64,000 nt of DNA from Closterium sp. NIES-65. Lineage: Eukaryota; Streptophyta; Zygnematophyceae; Desmidiales; Closteriaceae. The stretch spans positions 1,136,501-1,200,500 of the forward strand of contig CANXME010002497.1 of NCBI GenBank assembly GCA_948144175.1, read 5' to 3'. The notes under the pieces are model-generated. The model did not search any database, was not told the origin of the DNA, and saw only the letters and a list, made by a program, of their open reading frames with translations. Below, piece by piece: positions 1-11,299 of this stretch. The position numbers and the translations under genes are program-made. Within the stretch, counting starts at the first letter, position 1, and each line of letters starts with the position of its first letter.

Positions 1-2
1 CC

Positions 3-3000
3 GACGATCTGTTCATCGCCCAGCTGGAGGGAAAACTGACGCACCTGCGTATGGCTGACGAGGAGACAGCGACCGACTACTGCACTAGGGCACGGCGAAT
101 TCTCGCCACCATTAGGATGGCAGGTGCGCAATACTCCACGGCGTCGTACATCACCCATGTCATGCAGGGACTCTCTAGCATCTACAACCTGCTGAAGCGG
201 CTGTCTATGGCGACGAGCACAAGGGCGACGCTCAACGACGACAACCTGACCTCGTATATCCTGCAGGATGAGGCGATGCAGGAGCTCTTGGCGCAGGCGA
301 ACTTGGTCACCTCAGCAAAGCAAGGAGGCCGACCGGGGCAGCGTGGGCAGTCTGGCAGTGGTGGTAGCAGTGGCTCGAAGCCGGCCAAGGAGGTCGACAA
401 GAAGAAGTCGACCAAGGACAGCGGTCGTGGAGGAGGAGGTCGACGTCGGGAATGCTGGCTGTGCGGCGATCCTGACCATCTCTCCTTCGAGTGTCCCAAC
501 CGCAGCGACTCCGACGACGACGATGCTAAGGGAGGCCGTGGGAGGTGTGGCAGCCGTCGTCCTTGTCGTGGAGGAAATCAGCCGCGCAAGGAGAAGCAGT
601 CGACCAAGACATCGACTTCGGCGAAGGACGCCGACTCCTCTGCAGGCGGCAAGGGGCGAGACGACAAGACGGCGTCGTGCTCGCTGGTCGGCGTCGTGGA
701 GCCGACCATCTCTCTGGCGCCGGAGGCTGGAGAGGACTTCCAGGCGGTGGCGGCAGCTGTGCAGGCGAACCCGGCGGTGATCCTGCTCGACAGCGGTTGC
801 TCCCACCATCTGATGGGGACGAAGGAAGCCTTCGTCGACCTGCAGCCGAGCGGAGCCATCAGGCATGTGCGCGGCTTCAATGGGGCGCTGCAGGATGTCC
901 AGGGCTGCGGCACCGTCGCTCTGCAAGGGGAGGCCGGGAGGCAGGTGCTCATCCCCGACGTGTTGTACGTCCCGGGTGTGCGAGCCAACCTGCTGTCGGC
1001 CGGCCAGCTGAAGGAGCACGACATGAAGTTGCAGGAGGACGGAGACGGCATGCTGCTTGTCTCGGCAGCAGGGGAGGTGCTCGGGCGGGCGACGTACTCC
1101 GGGCGAGTCCTCTGCACCGACCTACGTCCCTGCGCAATGAGGTCGACGCCGCCCACGACGGAGGTTGTGGCACTGCGGGCGATCGTCTCGAAGACGAAGT
1201 CGACGCCTGACCGAATGCATGCGCAGCTTGCGCACGTCGGCATGGACACCATACGGAGCTCGGCGAAGAACGAGGTCGCCATTGGGCTGGACCTCAAGTC
1301 GGCGGCGGAAGCCGACTCCCCGTGTGTCTCGTGCGTCGGCGGGAAACTGGCGCGGCACACCTTCCCCGACCAAGGCTCCGACGCCGACGACGTGCTGGCC
1401 GTCGTGCACATCGACCTGTGCAGGCCGTTCTGCGTGATTGCCAAGGATGGCAGCCTATACTTCTTGCTGCTGAAGGACCGCAAAACCCGCTACGTGCGGG
1501 TGAAGCCGGTCGCCAAGAAGTCAGATGCGTTGCAGGCGTTCGTCCAGTGGCTGGCGGTGGCTGAGCGGCAGACGAAGAAGTCGGTGTTGATGCTGCGCTC
1601 TGACCGAGGAGGGGAGTTCCTCGGGAAGCAGTTCACCGACTTCGTGAACGGCAAGGGGATCGTCCACGACCTGTCCTGCCCATACACCCCGCAGCAGAAC
1701 GGTATGGCGGAGCGGGAGATGAGGACGGTGGTGGAGTCGGTGCGGACTATGCTGCTGCACATGGGTGTGCAGCACCACTGGTGGCACCTTGCTCTGCGGC
1801 AGGCCGTCTGGGTCCGCAACTGCCTTGAGAGGTCGACGCTGCCGCCGGGGACGACGCCGTACCAGCTACTGACCGGGAAGAAGCCCGACTTGTCGCTGGC
1901 GCGGGTGTGGGGCTGCATGGCGCAGTTCCTTGTTCCTGAGCAGCAGCGTGGTGGGAAGCTGAAGCCGAAGGCCAAGTGGGGCCTGCACCTTGGCGTGTCG
2001 GCGGCGAGCAAGGGCTGGGAGCTCCTTGACGTCGCCACAGACCGAGTGGTCACCACGTCGGACGTGGTGTTCTACGAGGAGATGTCGCTGGCCGAGTGGA
2101 GGACGGAGCATGGGCCGGTGTCCGGCCGCTCGTCATCCACCCCGCCCTCTGACACCTCGTCGGCGACGCTGCAGCTGCTGGCCGAGGTCGGTGAGCTTGC
2201 TACTGAGGACGTCGAGGACGTCCACATCCCTACCCCTCCCCCTCTGACCCCTGCCCCTCCCCTTGTGGCCGACTTGCGTGGGCTGACCTCGATGTCGGCC
2301 TCCGGCGATGAGGGGAGTCGTGGGACGCCGCCTTCGGCGCCGGCCAAGTGCATCGCCGGTGGCCGACGTGACGAGCGACGAATCGACGTGGGGTTGCAAT
2401 CGACAGGGGAGGAGCAGGTCGCGGAGCAGCAGCCGACAAGGGAGCAGGCTGTTGTGAAGTCGACCACAGAGCAGTCGGCGATCGGGCCGTCGGCAGGGGA
2501 GCCGACCACAGGGGAGAAGTCGGCTGGGAAGCCGACCACAGTGGAGCAGTCGGCTGGGACGCCGGCTGAAGAGCAGCAGGACGCTGAGGGCAGAGACGAC
2601 AGCGACGACGGAGGGGATGCCGAGGAGGTCCAGCAGGGACCACGGCGTTCAGGCCGACTTCGGAGACCACCTGAATTCTTCGTCCCCGCTGCCTTCACCA
2701 TGGTGTATGACGTGGACGATAACGACGACCTGCTGTACGACGACGCCGAGGAGGATGAGGAGTATCCGGAGCTCGACCCCGACATGCTAGCTGACCCCGA
2801 GCACCGTTGGGACATCTCAACGATGACGGTGAGGGAGGCGTTGGCGAGCTGGAAGGGCCCGGCGGTGAAGGCCGCCATGGAGGAGATTCGGAGCCTCATC
2901 AACATGGGCACTTGGGAGCTGGTCGAACGCTCGCCGGGGGTGAACGTCATGAAGAACCGGTGGGTGTTGACGACGAAGTACCACATCGACGACACCGTCG

Positions 3001-4412
3001 AGCGAGAGAAGGCGAGGTTGGTCGTGAAGGGCTTCACACAGGTGTACGGCGCCGACTACGACGAGACGTTCGCACCGGTGAGCAGCTACGTCACGCTGAG
3101 GATCTTCCTCAGCATTGCCGCTGTTCTCAACCTCAACCTGATGCAGCTCGACATGAAGAACGCCTTCCTGCAGAGCAAGCTCGATCGGGTGCTGTACATG
3201 TCCCAGCCGGACTACTTCAACGATGGAACCGGCCGGGTGTGTAAGCTGCTGAAGAGCCTGTACGGGGTGAAGCAGTCGCCGCTGTTGTGGTACTTGGCGC
3301 TCAACGATGTGCTGGTCGGCGCCGGGTGGAAGAAGAGCCAGGTCGACGAGGCTCTTTACTTCAAGGTCGGCGAGGATGGAGTGGCCTGCTGGGTGCTGGT
3401 CTACGTCGACGACCTGCTCGCCGCTAGCAGCAGCGCCGCGATGCTAAAGGAGCTGTAGGAGCTGCTGGAAGCTGCCTTCGAGCTGCGCGAGATCTCGCCG
3501 GTGCAGAAGTACCTCGGGCCGGAGATCGTGCGCGACAGGTCGGCGGGGAAGCTGTAGCTGCACCAGCAGGGCTACGCCGACAAGCTGCGTAGGCGCTTCA
3601 TCGACGAGGAGCAGACCGGGCGCACCCCGAAGACGCCGGTCTCGGTCGGTGCCTAGGCAGAACTCACCTTCGATGACGAGGAGGCGCAGGAACGGCAGCA
3701 GGAGGAGTACCGGCAGAAGGTCGGCTCGCTGCAGTTCGCGGCGACGACGACGAGGCCGGACGTCGCCTTCGCCTGCAGCAAGCTGGGGAGCGGCCTCACG
3801 GTGAGGAGCGACCAGCACTGGCGCGAGGTCGACCGCTGCCTCGCCTACCTCGCCAACACACGAGACATTGCCCTGGAGTTCGGCGGTGGACCTGGTTCAC
3901 TGGAGCTGGTCGACTACGTGGACGCCGACGACGCCGGTGACAAGCAGAACAGGACGAGCACGGGTGGCTACGTGTTCGTCTACGGAGGGGCTGCAGTCTC
4001 CTGGTCGAGCCAGCGCATCAAGTGTGCGACGCTGTCGTCGACCGAGTCGGAGTACGTTGCGGCCACTGAAGCCGCCAAGGAGGGACGCCGCCTACGCTTC
4101 CTCCTCGCAGAATTCCGGCAACTGGACGCCGGGAAGCCGAATGTCCTGCGCGTGGACAATAGGTCGGCCATCACGGTCGCCGAGGGCATGGGATTGACGG
4201 GCAAACTCAAGCACATGGAACGGCGACAGGCCTGGCTGCAGCACATGGTGAAGCGCGGGAAGTTCTCGCTGCAGTACATCCCAACCCCTGAGCAGCCGGC
4301 CGACTTCCTGACGAAGGCGCTGCACTATCCGGCCTTCAACCGGTGCTCCGTCGCAATCGGCCAAGTGCGCCAGGCAGACGTGGGCGACGGCGACAACGAC
4401 GTGCAGCAGTAG
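3..4412 (+). pseudogene. Copia gag-pol polyprotein, element A, three in-frame amber stops
   Basis: This encodes the retrotransposon polyprotein. The single open frame enters from the left edge and ends at TAG 4410-4412. Visible parts: gag UBN2-type helices at the start; CCHC zinc knuckle CWLCGDPDHLSFEC (about residues 151-164 of the visible part); aspartic protease motif LLDSGCSHH (about 263); integrase zinc region with CVSCVGGK (about 440); integrase core with HIDLC, RSDRGGEF and NGMAEREM (about 470, 534, 566); reverse transcriptase ending in YVDDLLAAS (about 1134); RNase H with YVDADDAGD and STESEY (from about 1304). The frame is never shifted but has TAG at 3456-3458, 3555-3557 and 3654-3656. 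Compared with element O, the first lies in a 6-bp duplication and the others replace TGG and TAC. The integrase also reads DLCRPF where O has DLCGPF. Likely inactive, recently decayed. Confidence 0.92.
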
Positions 4413-4530
4413 GTGCCATGCCCTTTTGCATGGCTGGTGCGGTGGACGGCGTGCTGTGTGTTGGGTGCACGCCAACGGGCTATTCTCGGAGCTGTACTGC
4501 CGTGTGGGCTGGGGCCCCAAGCGTGAACGC

Positions 4531-4540
4531 GGCAGGGGAG
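4531..4540 (+). other. Polypurine tract of element A
   Basis: ggcaggggag abuts the TG start of the 3' LTR, where plus-strand DNA synthesis is primed in copia elements. The same tract (cggcaggtgag) precedes the 3' LTR of element O at 63931-63941. Confidence 0.75.
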
Positions 4541-5546
4541 TGTCAATGGGAGTTGGGTATTGGCCCCATCCTCGCTTGGGTGGAGCGGACTTCGTGGTCG
4601 GGTGTGAGGGGAGCAGCCGACCTGCAGCAGTGGGTGAGCTGGTCGACGAGGAGGTCGACCTGCACGGGGGACCACTGCACGGGCGCCGACTTCAGGGTGG
4701 CGCCGACTTCAGGGAGGTCGACTTGGGAGTCGACCTGCGGAGGACGTCAACTTGGCGAAGCCGACTTCGGTGGTCGGCTGATGGACCGTTGGTCGACCTG
4801 CGGGTGGTCGACTGGACCTGGTGGTCGACGAAGGAGGGACCGACGTCGACCCTGACGGAGGACGCCGAGCAGTTGGGCGTCGAGTAGCGGGGCGTCAACT
4901 TCGTGACGCCAGCTTCGGGTGGCCGACGTGGGTGGTCGGCCGACAACTGTGCTGGTCGACGAGGAGCAGGTCGACCAGGAGTGCTGGTCAACGTGGAGCT
5001 GGTCGACCAGAGGGGACGTCGACCTGGAGGAGGTCGACCGATGGTGTCGTCGACCTGGTGAGGTCGACGTGGCTGGTGGGCACAGTCGCTGGCATGGGAT
5101 TTGCCAGGCGTCTACATTGTGCACGTGAGAGGGAAGTGCACACCAACCAGCTGCGTGCATCTGTGAAGCAGGTGCACCATTGTCCTGCGTATGCAACGCT
5201 GTGCAGCCGACTTGGTGCAGCGTTGGCACACCGTGGACTTGCAACGTTGGCGAACCGCTACTTTGCTACTCTGGAGCGATGCGAGCGCTGCTGCGCTGGA
5301 GTGCGGTCGACCGTGCTGTGCTGGAGGTCGACCAGCAGCCTAGCTAGCACTGATGTAGTCAATGTTGCCAATGTTGTTGCGATCATTGTTCTGATCCTTT
5401 CCTAGTGAAACTCTTGCCAATTTTCCCCGTGAACCAGCAAGTAGTGTGTGCACAAGGAAACGACTAAGGACTAACGAACGCAGAGATCACATGAGCACAC
5501 GTGCCTAGCCCGTAGCCTAGCTCCCGTTGCTGCAGTTATCTCCGCA
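4541..5546 (+). repeat. 3' LTR of element A, with GTCGAC hexamer array
   Basis: This 1006-bp LTR starts TGTCAATGGG and ends TCTCCGCA. The 5' LTR of element O (50185-51131, 947 bp) matches from end to end with small gaps. Between 4641 and 5330 I count 17 copies of the palindrome GTCGAC, mostly as GGTCGACC-like units, against about 0.25 expected by chance in 1 kb. The array probably holds promoter or enhancer sites of the element. Open frames predicted across it are products of the repeat and show no domain. Confidence 0.9.
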
Positions 5547-5559
5547 ACTTCAGCCTAGG

Positions 5560-6236
5560 CAGTGCCTCAGATGTCAGAGAAAAAAGGCTGGTTTAGGCTT
5601 TGGAGGTTGATTTTCCAGACATGTGGCTAATGTGCAGGTTGATTTTCCAGGTTTTTGTTTCATGTATTGGCTGATTTTTCAGGTTTTTTTCTAAATGTAT
5701 TGGCTGATTTTCCAGCGTTTTTTTACTAGTGTTCGCTGATTGATCAGCGTTATAACGAGAGTGTAGGCTGAATTTACGCTATTACAGATTCGTGCTGGAG
5801 CCGTGAGTTTCGGCTGTGCAGGTACACCCCCCATCAATCACGCAAAAGTTGCCATCCACTGCGCCGACACAGAGGGAAAAACGAATTTTCCCAACGCGAC
5901 GGTTGCGTCGTTGTCACCGACCGAATGCATGAAGTGATGTGATTGGTTGTTTAACCAATCACATCCCTTATGGGCCAATCACCCACCATCAGTGCAGCAC
6001 AACAACGCACCGCATGCCCTCACAACATGGACACCCACCTCACCCCATCTCACCCATCCCGAACCTGCATCCAAGTGCGTGCATGGTGCCCCCACGTCAC
6101 GCCGCGTTGCAGCAGGGTGGTGAGAACGAAAGGCACTTCTTTTACACCCCTCTCTTGATGAGCCAACTGTACCCACCTACCAAGCGAGCTGCACTGTCAA
6201 TCCCCGCCTCCCGCCCTAGTTTTCCCAAACACTAAC
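5560..6236 (+). other. hAT left end: terminal repeat, subterminal repeats, hairpins
   Basis: No credible gene is present. The first 200 bases hold at least five spaced copies of a motif close to GCTGATTTTCCAGG (about 5606, 5637, 5669, 5701, 5733), like the arrays bound by hAT transposases. A perfect 11-bp stem with loop gttt lies at 5938-5963 (TGTGATTGGTT paired with AACCAATCACA), and an imperfect hairpin at 5892-5913. The stretch ends at CTAAC (6232-6236), the target site of element D. An inverted relative of the whole stretch lies at 47113-47787. Short open frames here are not conserved in that copy. Confidence 0.7.
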
Positions 6237-6323
6237 TATTAGAGTGAGGATCTTGGATAGGATAGGAATGCCTTAGAAGAGTTTAGTAGAGGAAGTCTTG
6301 TGGTAGAAACTCAGATCATAGTG
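6237..6323 (-). repeat. 3' LTR of D, outer piece
   Basis: This 87-bp piece matches the outer part of the 5' LTR at 25066. The terminal TG has become TA in this copy (tattagag against tgttagag). The inverted relative E at 41978 carries the same change, which links the two insertions. Confidence 0.85.
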
Positions 6324-6447
6324 TGTGAAGAAACGAGGAATGGTTGACTAGTGGAAGGTTGGGTACAAGTACAAACCCTAGAAATATTGTACCCCATATG
6401 TGCTACCCCACGATAGCCTACACAAGCTAAGTCATATATATCTGACA
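6324..6447 (-). repeat. 3' LTR of B (124 bp)
   Basis: Bounded by TGTGAAG and TCTGACA, with the near-palindromic ends TGT and ACA. It matches the split copy at 14128-14219 plus 20250-20281. Confidence 0.9.
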
Positions 6448-6472
6448 CACCCCCATAGGCAAAGTGGAGGAA
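6448..6472 (-). other. Polypurine tract of B, paired in a hairpin
   Basis: On the - strand the run TATGGGGGTG directly precedes the 3' LTR. Six of its bases (TGGGGG) can pair with CCTCCA 9 bases upstream. The same arrangement recurs at 14351 (C), 42117 (F), 48895 (H) and 53019 (N). Confidence 0.65.
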
Positions 6473-8687
6473 AACTAGGGGTCACAAGACCAGTCAAGCA
6501 AAGCAAAGCCAGCTCAGGGTGGATCACAACGTCACCACACATTTCGAGAACAAGTTCAAGGCCACAAGGCCAGTTCACATGCAAGATCATATATAAGAGT
6601 AAACAAGCAAGTGCAGGTATAGATAGATCACAGTACAAGCAAGGACACGAAGTGAGCAAGTGAGGCCAAGTAGGCGCAAGACCTAGCATCGTACAGCACC
6701 GCTGATGATCACAAGGCGGAAGTGCCTTGGTAAAGATATCAGCGATGTTGTCCTGAGAGGCCACTTGAGCAAGGCGCAGCTGACCACGCTGCTGCAGCTT
6801 ACGAGCAAGGAAGTAACGAAGAGCAATGTGCTTCGTTCTGTGCTCCAATCTGTGCTCCCGACACAAGGCCAGCATGGCCTCGTTGTCTACGTACAGAACT
6901 GGAGGAGAACGAGGCGGCTCTCCTAGGTTAGTCAGCAGGTAGGTGAGCCAGCGTAGCTCCTCTGCAGCCATGGCCCCCGCGTAGATCTCAGCCTCGGAGC
7001 TGGAGCCGAGAACAGAAGACGAGCGGGTAGACCGCCACGAAACAGAGCCGGAACCAAGGCTGAAGGTGTAACCCTGTGACGACCGCTGCGTAGCCTGGTG
7101 GTCAGCCCAAGAAGCGTCTGCGAGACCTGTGAGGACCACTGAACGCTGCCCTCCAAGCACTAGCCCCATGCCTGACGTACTGCACAAGTAGCGCAACACC
7201 CTCTTCACTGCAGCAATGTGCTTTGGCCGGTGTCTCCCAGGAGCAACATAGTGGGCCAAGATGCTAAGAGGGTATGCAAGGTCAGGCCGTCTGCAGATCA
7301 TCAGGTACATAAGGCAGCCAACTAGCTCTGGGTACGGGCCACTCGGCTCTACGGACTCATCCGAAGGCAGAGCTGAGAGCGAGTGGCGACTAGACAGAGG
7401 AGTGGCCTGAGGCGAGGAGTACGTGAAGTCGAAGCGCTGAAGGACCTGCTGCACCATGTGTGACTGAATAAGGGTAATGGTGCGCTGTGCTCTGTCTCGG
7501 GTGATCTGCAAGCCAAGGTAGCTTCGTAGTTCACCCAGGTCTGTGCACATGTGTCTCTTCTACAGCTCGGACTTCACGTGGGCGAGTCCAGCAGTGTCAG
7601 CAGTGGCAAAGACCAAGTCGTCGACGTACACGAGGATGTAGAACGGCGGCAAAGTGGTGTCGGTGCGCAGAAACAGCGACGGGTCGGCTGTAGAAGGAGC
7701 AAACCCAGGAGCCGCAAGTGTAGTCCTCAGTGTGTCGTGCCACTCACAAGGTGCCTGGTGGAGACCGTAGACTGGCCGCCGGAGGCTCCACTGGGTACCA
7801 CGAGGAAACGACCCAGCGAAGCCAAGTGGGCGGCGAAGCCAGATCTCCTCGTGCAGGCTGCCTTGCAGGAAAGCAGTGCTGAAGTGAAGAGAGTGAAGCT
7901 CGTAGTCTCGCTGAGCGGCTATGTCCAGTAGCACCCAAAGAGTGGTCATCTTCGGGGTGGGAGAGAAGGTCTGAAAGTAGTCAACTCCTTCCGCAGACTG
8001 AAGCCTCGAGCCACGTAACGCGCCTTGAAGACTAGCGGAGAACCCGGCAGCCGCTTTACCTTGAAAATCCACATGCCACAGACAATGTTCGCCCCAGGTG
8101 GGGGAACCTCATCGACGTAGGTGCCTGTGGATTTCTAGGAAGCCATCTCTTCGTCCATGGCTGACTGCCACTGTGAGGAGTAGGGACCCTCGATCGCCTC
8201 AGCGTACGATCGAGGAGTCGGGATGTCTAGTGCATCCGGGTCTCCCTCAGGGTCAATCAGCGTGGTCATGAGATGAGACAAAGCAGCAGCAAAACACTGG
8301 AACTCCTCCTGTCTGTCCTCAAGAACGTCCGTGCCAAGAGCACACTCACCCCCGACGGACAGAGGACAGGCAGACCCAGACTCAGCAACAAGACTAGCAG
8401 CGTAGTCTAGACGACAGTTAGCAGCGAAGTCGACCAGCTCAACAACTAAGGCAGACGCAGCTGTGGACTCAAAGGAAGGGTCTGTGACAACGGTAGCTAG
8501 GAGAAGCGTGACAGTGGGACTAGCAGCACAAAGGGAGTTAGACTCCGGGTCAGCAAGAGCAGGAAGAGAGGACTCTGGAGGAGACGGCAAAGGGACACGA
8601 TGTGGAGCAGTGGAAGGACGCAGTGCCATCTGGTGCGTGACGCAGGCGCACGGCGCTCAGCAAGACCTCCAGTAGGACCAGTGTAGG

Positions 8688-9495
8688 TGTTATAGTTACA
8701 ATAGGCTCCAAAGTGCCTAAAACGAAAGATAGAGTGCACAGCTGGATTTCTGCACAGCGAATTCAAACGTTCATAGCGTTCTGGTCGCAACTTCAAATGA
8801 CCTGATTCAACTTGGATCTCGAGCGTCTAAACGTCCCCTACAATAGGCAATTTAGATCGCATAATTTCACCAAGTATTGACGATACAGTGTCGGTTTGAA
8901 CGAACGGCACTATGGCAGCCACTATAGTCTTAGAACACAAAATAGGAAGAGATATGAAGAGTTACGAGTTGGGAATGACTCCCAGCTCCTACAAACCCCA
9001 AGAGCCGAGGTACAGTGATGTGGAACAGAGCCACACTTTCCCCAACCACGAAGGGTCTCGAAACTACCCTTCACTAGGGCCTACACCAAAGTAATGTAAC
9101 TATCTTCAATATCTTGAGGTGTACCCTTTTGGCGAGCTTCGAAATCACTTGAGGCTTGACACCAAGGCTCGGGCTCTTCATCACAAACTCATCCTTGAGG
9201 TCTTGATGGGTCTGCTGCACACACCTGCGACACACCGAACGTTCGACACAGGACAAAATAGAAACCGCGCACGACAAAATAGAAACCGCGCACAAGAAAC
9301 AAACGACCGCGTAACACGCGTCTAGCGATAACTCGCTATTGACTCGACACACCCACTCGACATCATGACTCAACATTCACACACAATTATAAGCATGAAA
9401 TATATATTATCCCATGACCTCATACCATTCCATACACACACACATGCACGCACACGGACAACAAGCCGAGTGCAAACCATAGGGTTGCACCAACA
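8688..9495 (-). mobile_element. Solo LTR of the G family inside pol of B
   Basis: This 808-bp sequence is the inverted counterpart of the LTRs of element G (34104-34935), from TGTTGGTGC at its right end to TATAACA at its left. It is flanked by GTAGG at 8683-8687 and 9496-9500. Related elements C and N have an uninterrupted sequence at this point. A solo LTR with its duplication is the usual product of recombination between the two LTRs of a full element. It has no coding content. Confidence 0.92.
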
Positions 9496-9639
9496 GTAGG
9501 GAGAAGGAGCAGGCAGTGGGGAGGCAGGCTCTAACTGCGACCGCGACTGGACAGGCTGTGGATACTCTAAAGAAGAAGGACCAGTAGAAGGCGGGAGACC
9601 AAGAACCTGCTCAATGAGAGGAACGAAGTACGGCCGCGC

Positions 9640-10260
9640 CCGCGTAGCGCCTCCAGAACCAGCAGGGACAGCACCAGTACCCCCAGCAGGAGCACGAGCG
9701 CCAGCAGCACCTCCAGCTCCAGCAGCGCCAACTCCATCACCCTCAGAAGCACCAGCCCCAGCACTACCTCTAGCACCATAATCCATAGCAGCTCCAGCAC
9801 CCCCAGCAGCACCAGTAGCTCCAGTACCCCCAGCAGCACCAGCAACACCTCCAGCAGGACCAACTCAAGAAGCCCCAGCAGCACCCCCAGTCCCAGCAGC
9901 TCCAGTACCGTTAGTACGAGCACCTCCAGGTCCAGTGGCTCCAGCACTTCCAGTGCCGACCGAAGGGTCAACAGCAACGGCAGCACCTCCAGCTCCAGCA
10001 GCACGACTCTAGCGCCTGGCAAACCACTCGCGCAGCTCCTGTGGAGAAGGTAGCTCCCACCGAGACGAAGGACCCGAAGGACCGACAAACCCAGCACCCC
10101 CAGGCTCCGCAACCCTAGGCTCAGCACCCCCAGGCTCAGCACCTCCAGGCTCAGCACCCCCAGGCTCCGCACCCCCAGGCTCAGCACCCCTAGGCTCCGC
10201 ACCCCCAGGCTCAGCACCCCCAGACTCAGCACCCCCAGGATAAGCACCCCTAACAGCACC
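9640..10260 (-). repeat. Coding minisatellite between integrase and RT of B
   Basis: A 15-bp unit close to cagcacccccaggct repeats many times (clearest at 10080-10255) and reads GGAEP on the coding strand; a diverged array of short units continues to about 9640. The counterparts are 17446-17680 (C), 43085-43315 (F) and 55780-56010 (N), each with a different number of units. It probably encodes an unstructured linker. Confidence 0.75.
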
Positions 10261-11299
10261 AGAGTCAACAGCTACCTCAACAGGCTCGACTGCGTCTACC
10301 TGGGACACACCTGACGGGGCAGGACCCCAAGGGGGGAGAGGGTCTACCGGTGGGGGACCTGGCACGAGGAAGAGGGGCGGCGGGGGAAGGGGCGCAGTGC
10401 GGTAGGGGATGAGACGGTAGTAAGGAACCGACTCGTCAAAGGTGACGTCCTGGGAGGACAGAATACGGCGCGAGGTGGGGTGGTAAAACTGCCAATCACT
10501 CGCGTCGGGGGGGAAGCCAAGGAAGACGCAGGGAACAGCACGGGGGGACAGCTTGTCCGCAGACAAGTCGCGGACAAACGCCCGAGATCCCTAGACGCAA
10601 AACACAGACGCATCGCCAACCTTCCCCATCCACCGCAGGGTGGGGGAGGTCTCTGGCAAGGAGACCCGGGGCTGAAGGTTGATCTGATGCGCCGCGTACC
10701 GAAATGCAAACGGCCACAGAAAATGGGGGGCAGCCGCATGGATCATGGACGTACAAGCGACATCCATGACCATGCCGATGCGGCGCTCAGCAATCCCATT
10801 TTGCTGTGGAGAGGCCGGAAGCGTGAATATCTGGCGAATGCCCTGTGCACGACAGAAGGCTCCCAGAAGAGCAGAGGAAAACTCCCCGCCTCTGTCAGAG
10901 TGCAGACGCAAAACGGGAAAGTCCGAGTCGAAACTCTCCCGGAGCTGGAGACGAGCTGCGCGGATCCAGTCGATCAACGCCTCAGTGACGTCACCCTTGC
11001 TGCGCGAGGGGATCACCGTGGTGTAACGCGAGTAGTCGTCAACCACCAACAGGAAGTAACGCTCGTGACCCTGGACACGGACGCGGGCGGGGTCCCACAC
11101 GTCCATGTGAAGAGTCTGCAGCGGAGCCTCTGTCGGAGAAAACTCAGAGGAGTGAGGGGCAGCGCGCTGCCGCCCCTCGACGCAGGGAACGCAGGTAGGG
11201 GCAGGCCCTAGAGGAAGAGGAGGGAGGGAGACCGGAGACAAGGAAACGGGAGGCCATGCCTCGGAGACGAGGCAAGGAGGGGCGACCAAGGCGGTGGTG

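Larger units (their letters stand above)
1..5546 (+). mobile_element. Ty1/copia retrotransposon A (family I), 5' end outside window
   Basis: The order is gag, protease, integrase, reverse transcriptase, RNase H, which is the copia order, followed by a purine tract and a 3' LTR. The 5' LTR and the start of gag lie left of the window. Element O (50185 onward) is a close relative and supplies the comparison for LTR ends and reading frame. The 5 bases after the LTR (5547-5551, acttc) should be the target-site duplication, but its partner is outside the window. Seen: domain order and LTR end. Inferred: one contiguous insertion lying 8 bp outside the hAT left end. Confidence 0.93.

Noticed and set aside
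578..1483. Long antisense open frames within copia gag-pol genes, for example on the - strand at 578-1483 and 2072-3037
   Set aside because: They are opposite-strand shadows of high-GC coding sequence with no recognisable domain.
3456..4412. Programmed amber readthrough in A to make RNase H
   Set aside because: Relative O has sense codons or no insertion at all three positions, so decay is simpler.
5939..6235. Short open frame in the hAT left end as a gene
   Set aside because: It is not preserved in the inverted copy at 47113-47787 and lies over terminal repeats and a hairpin.
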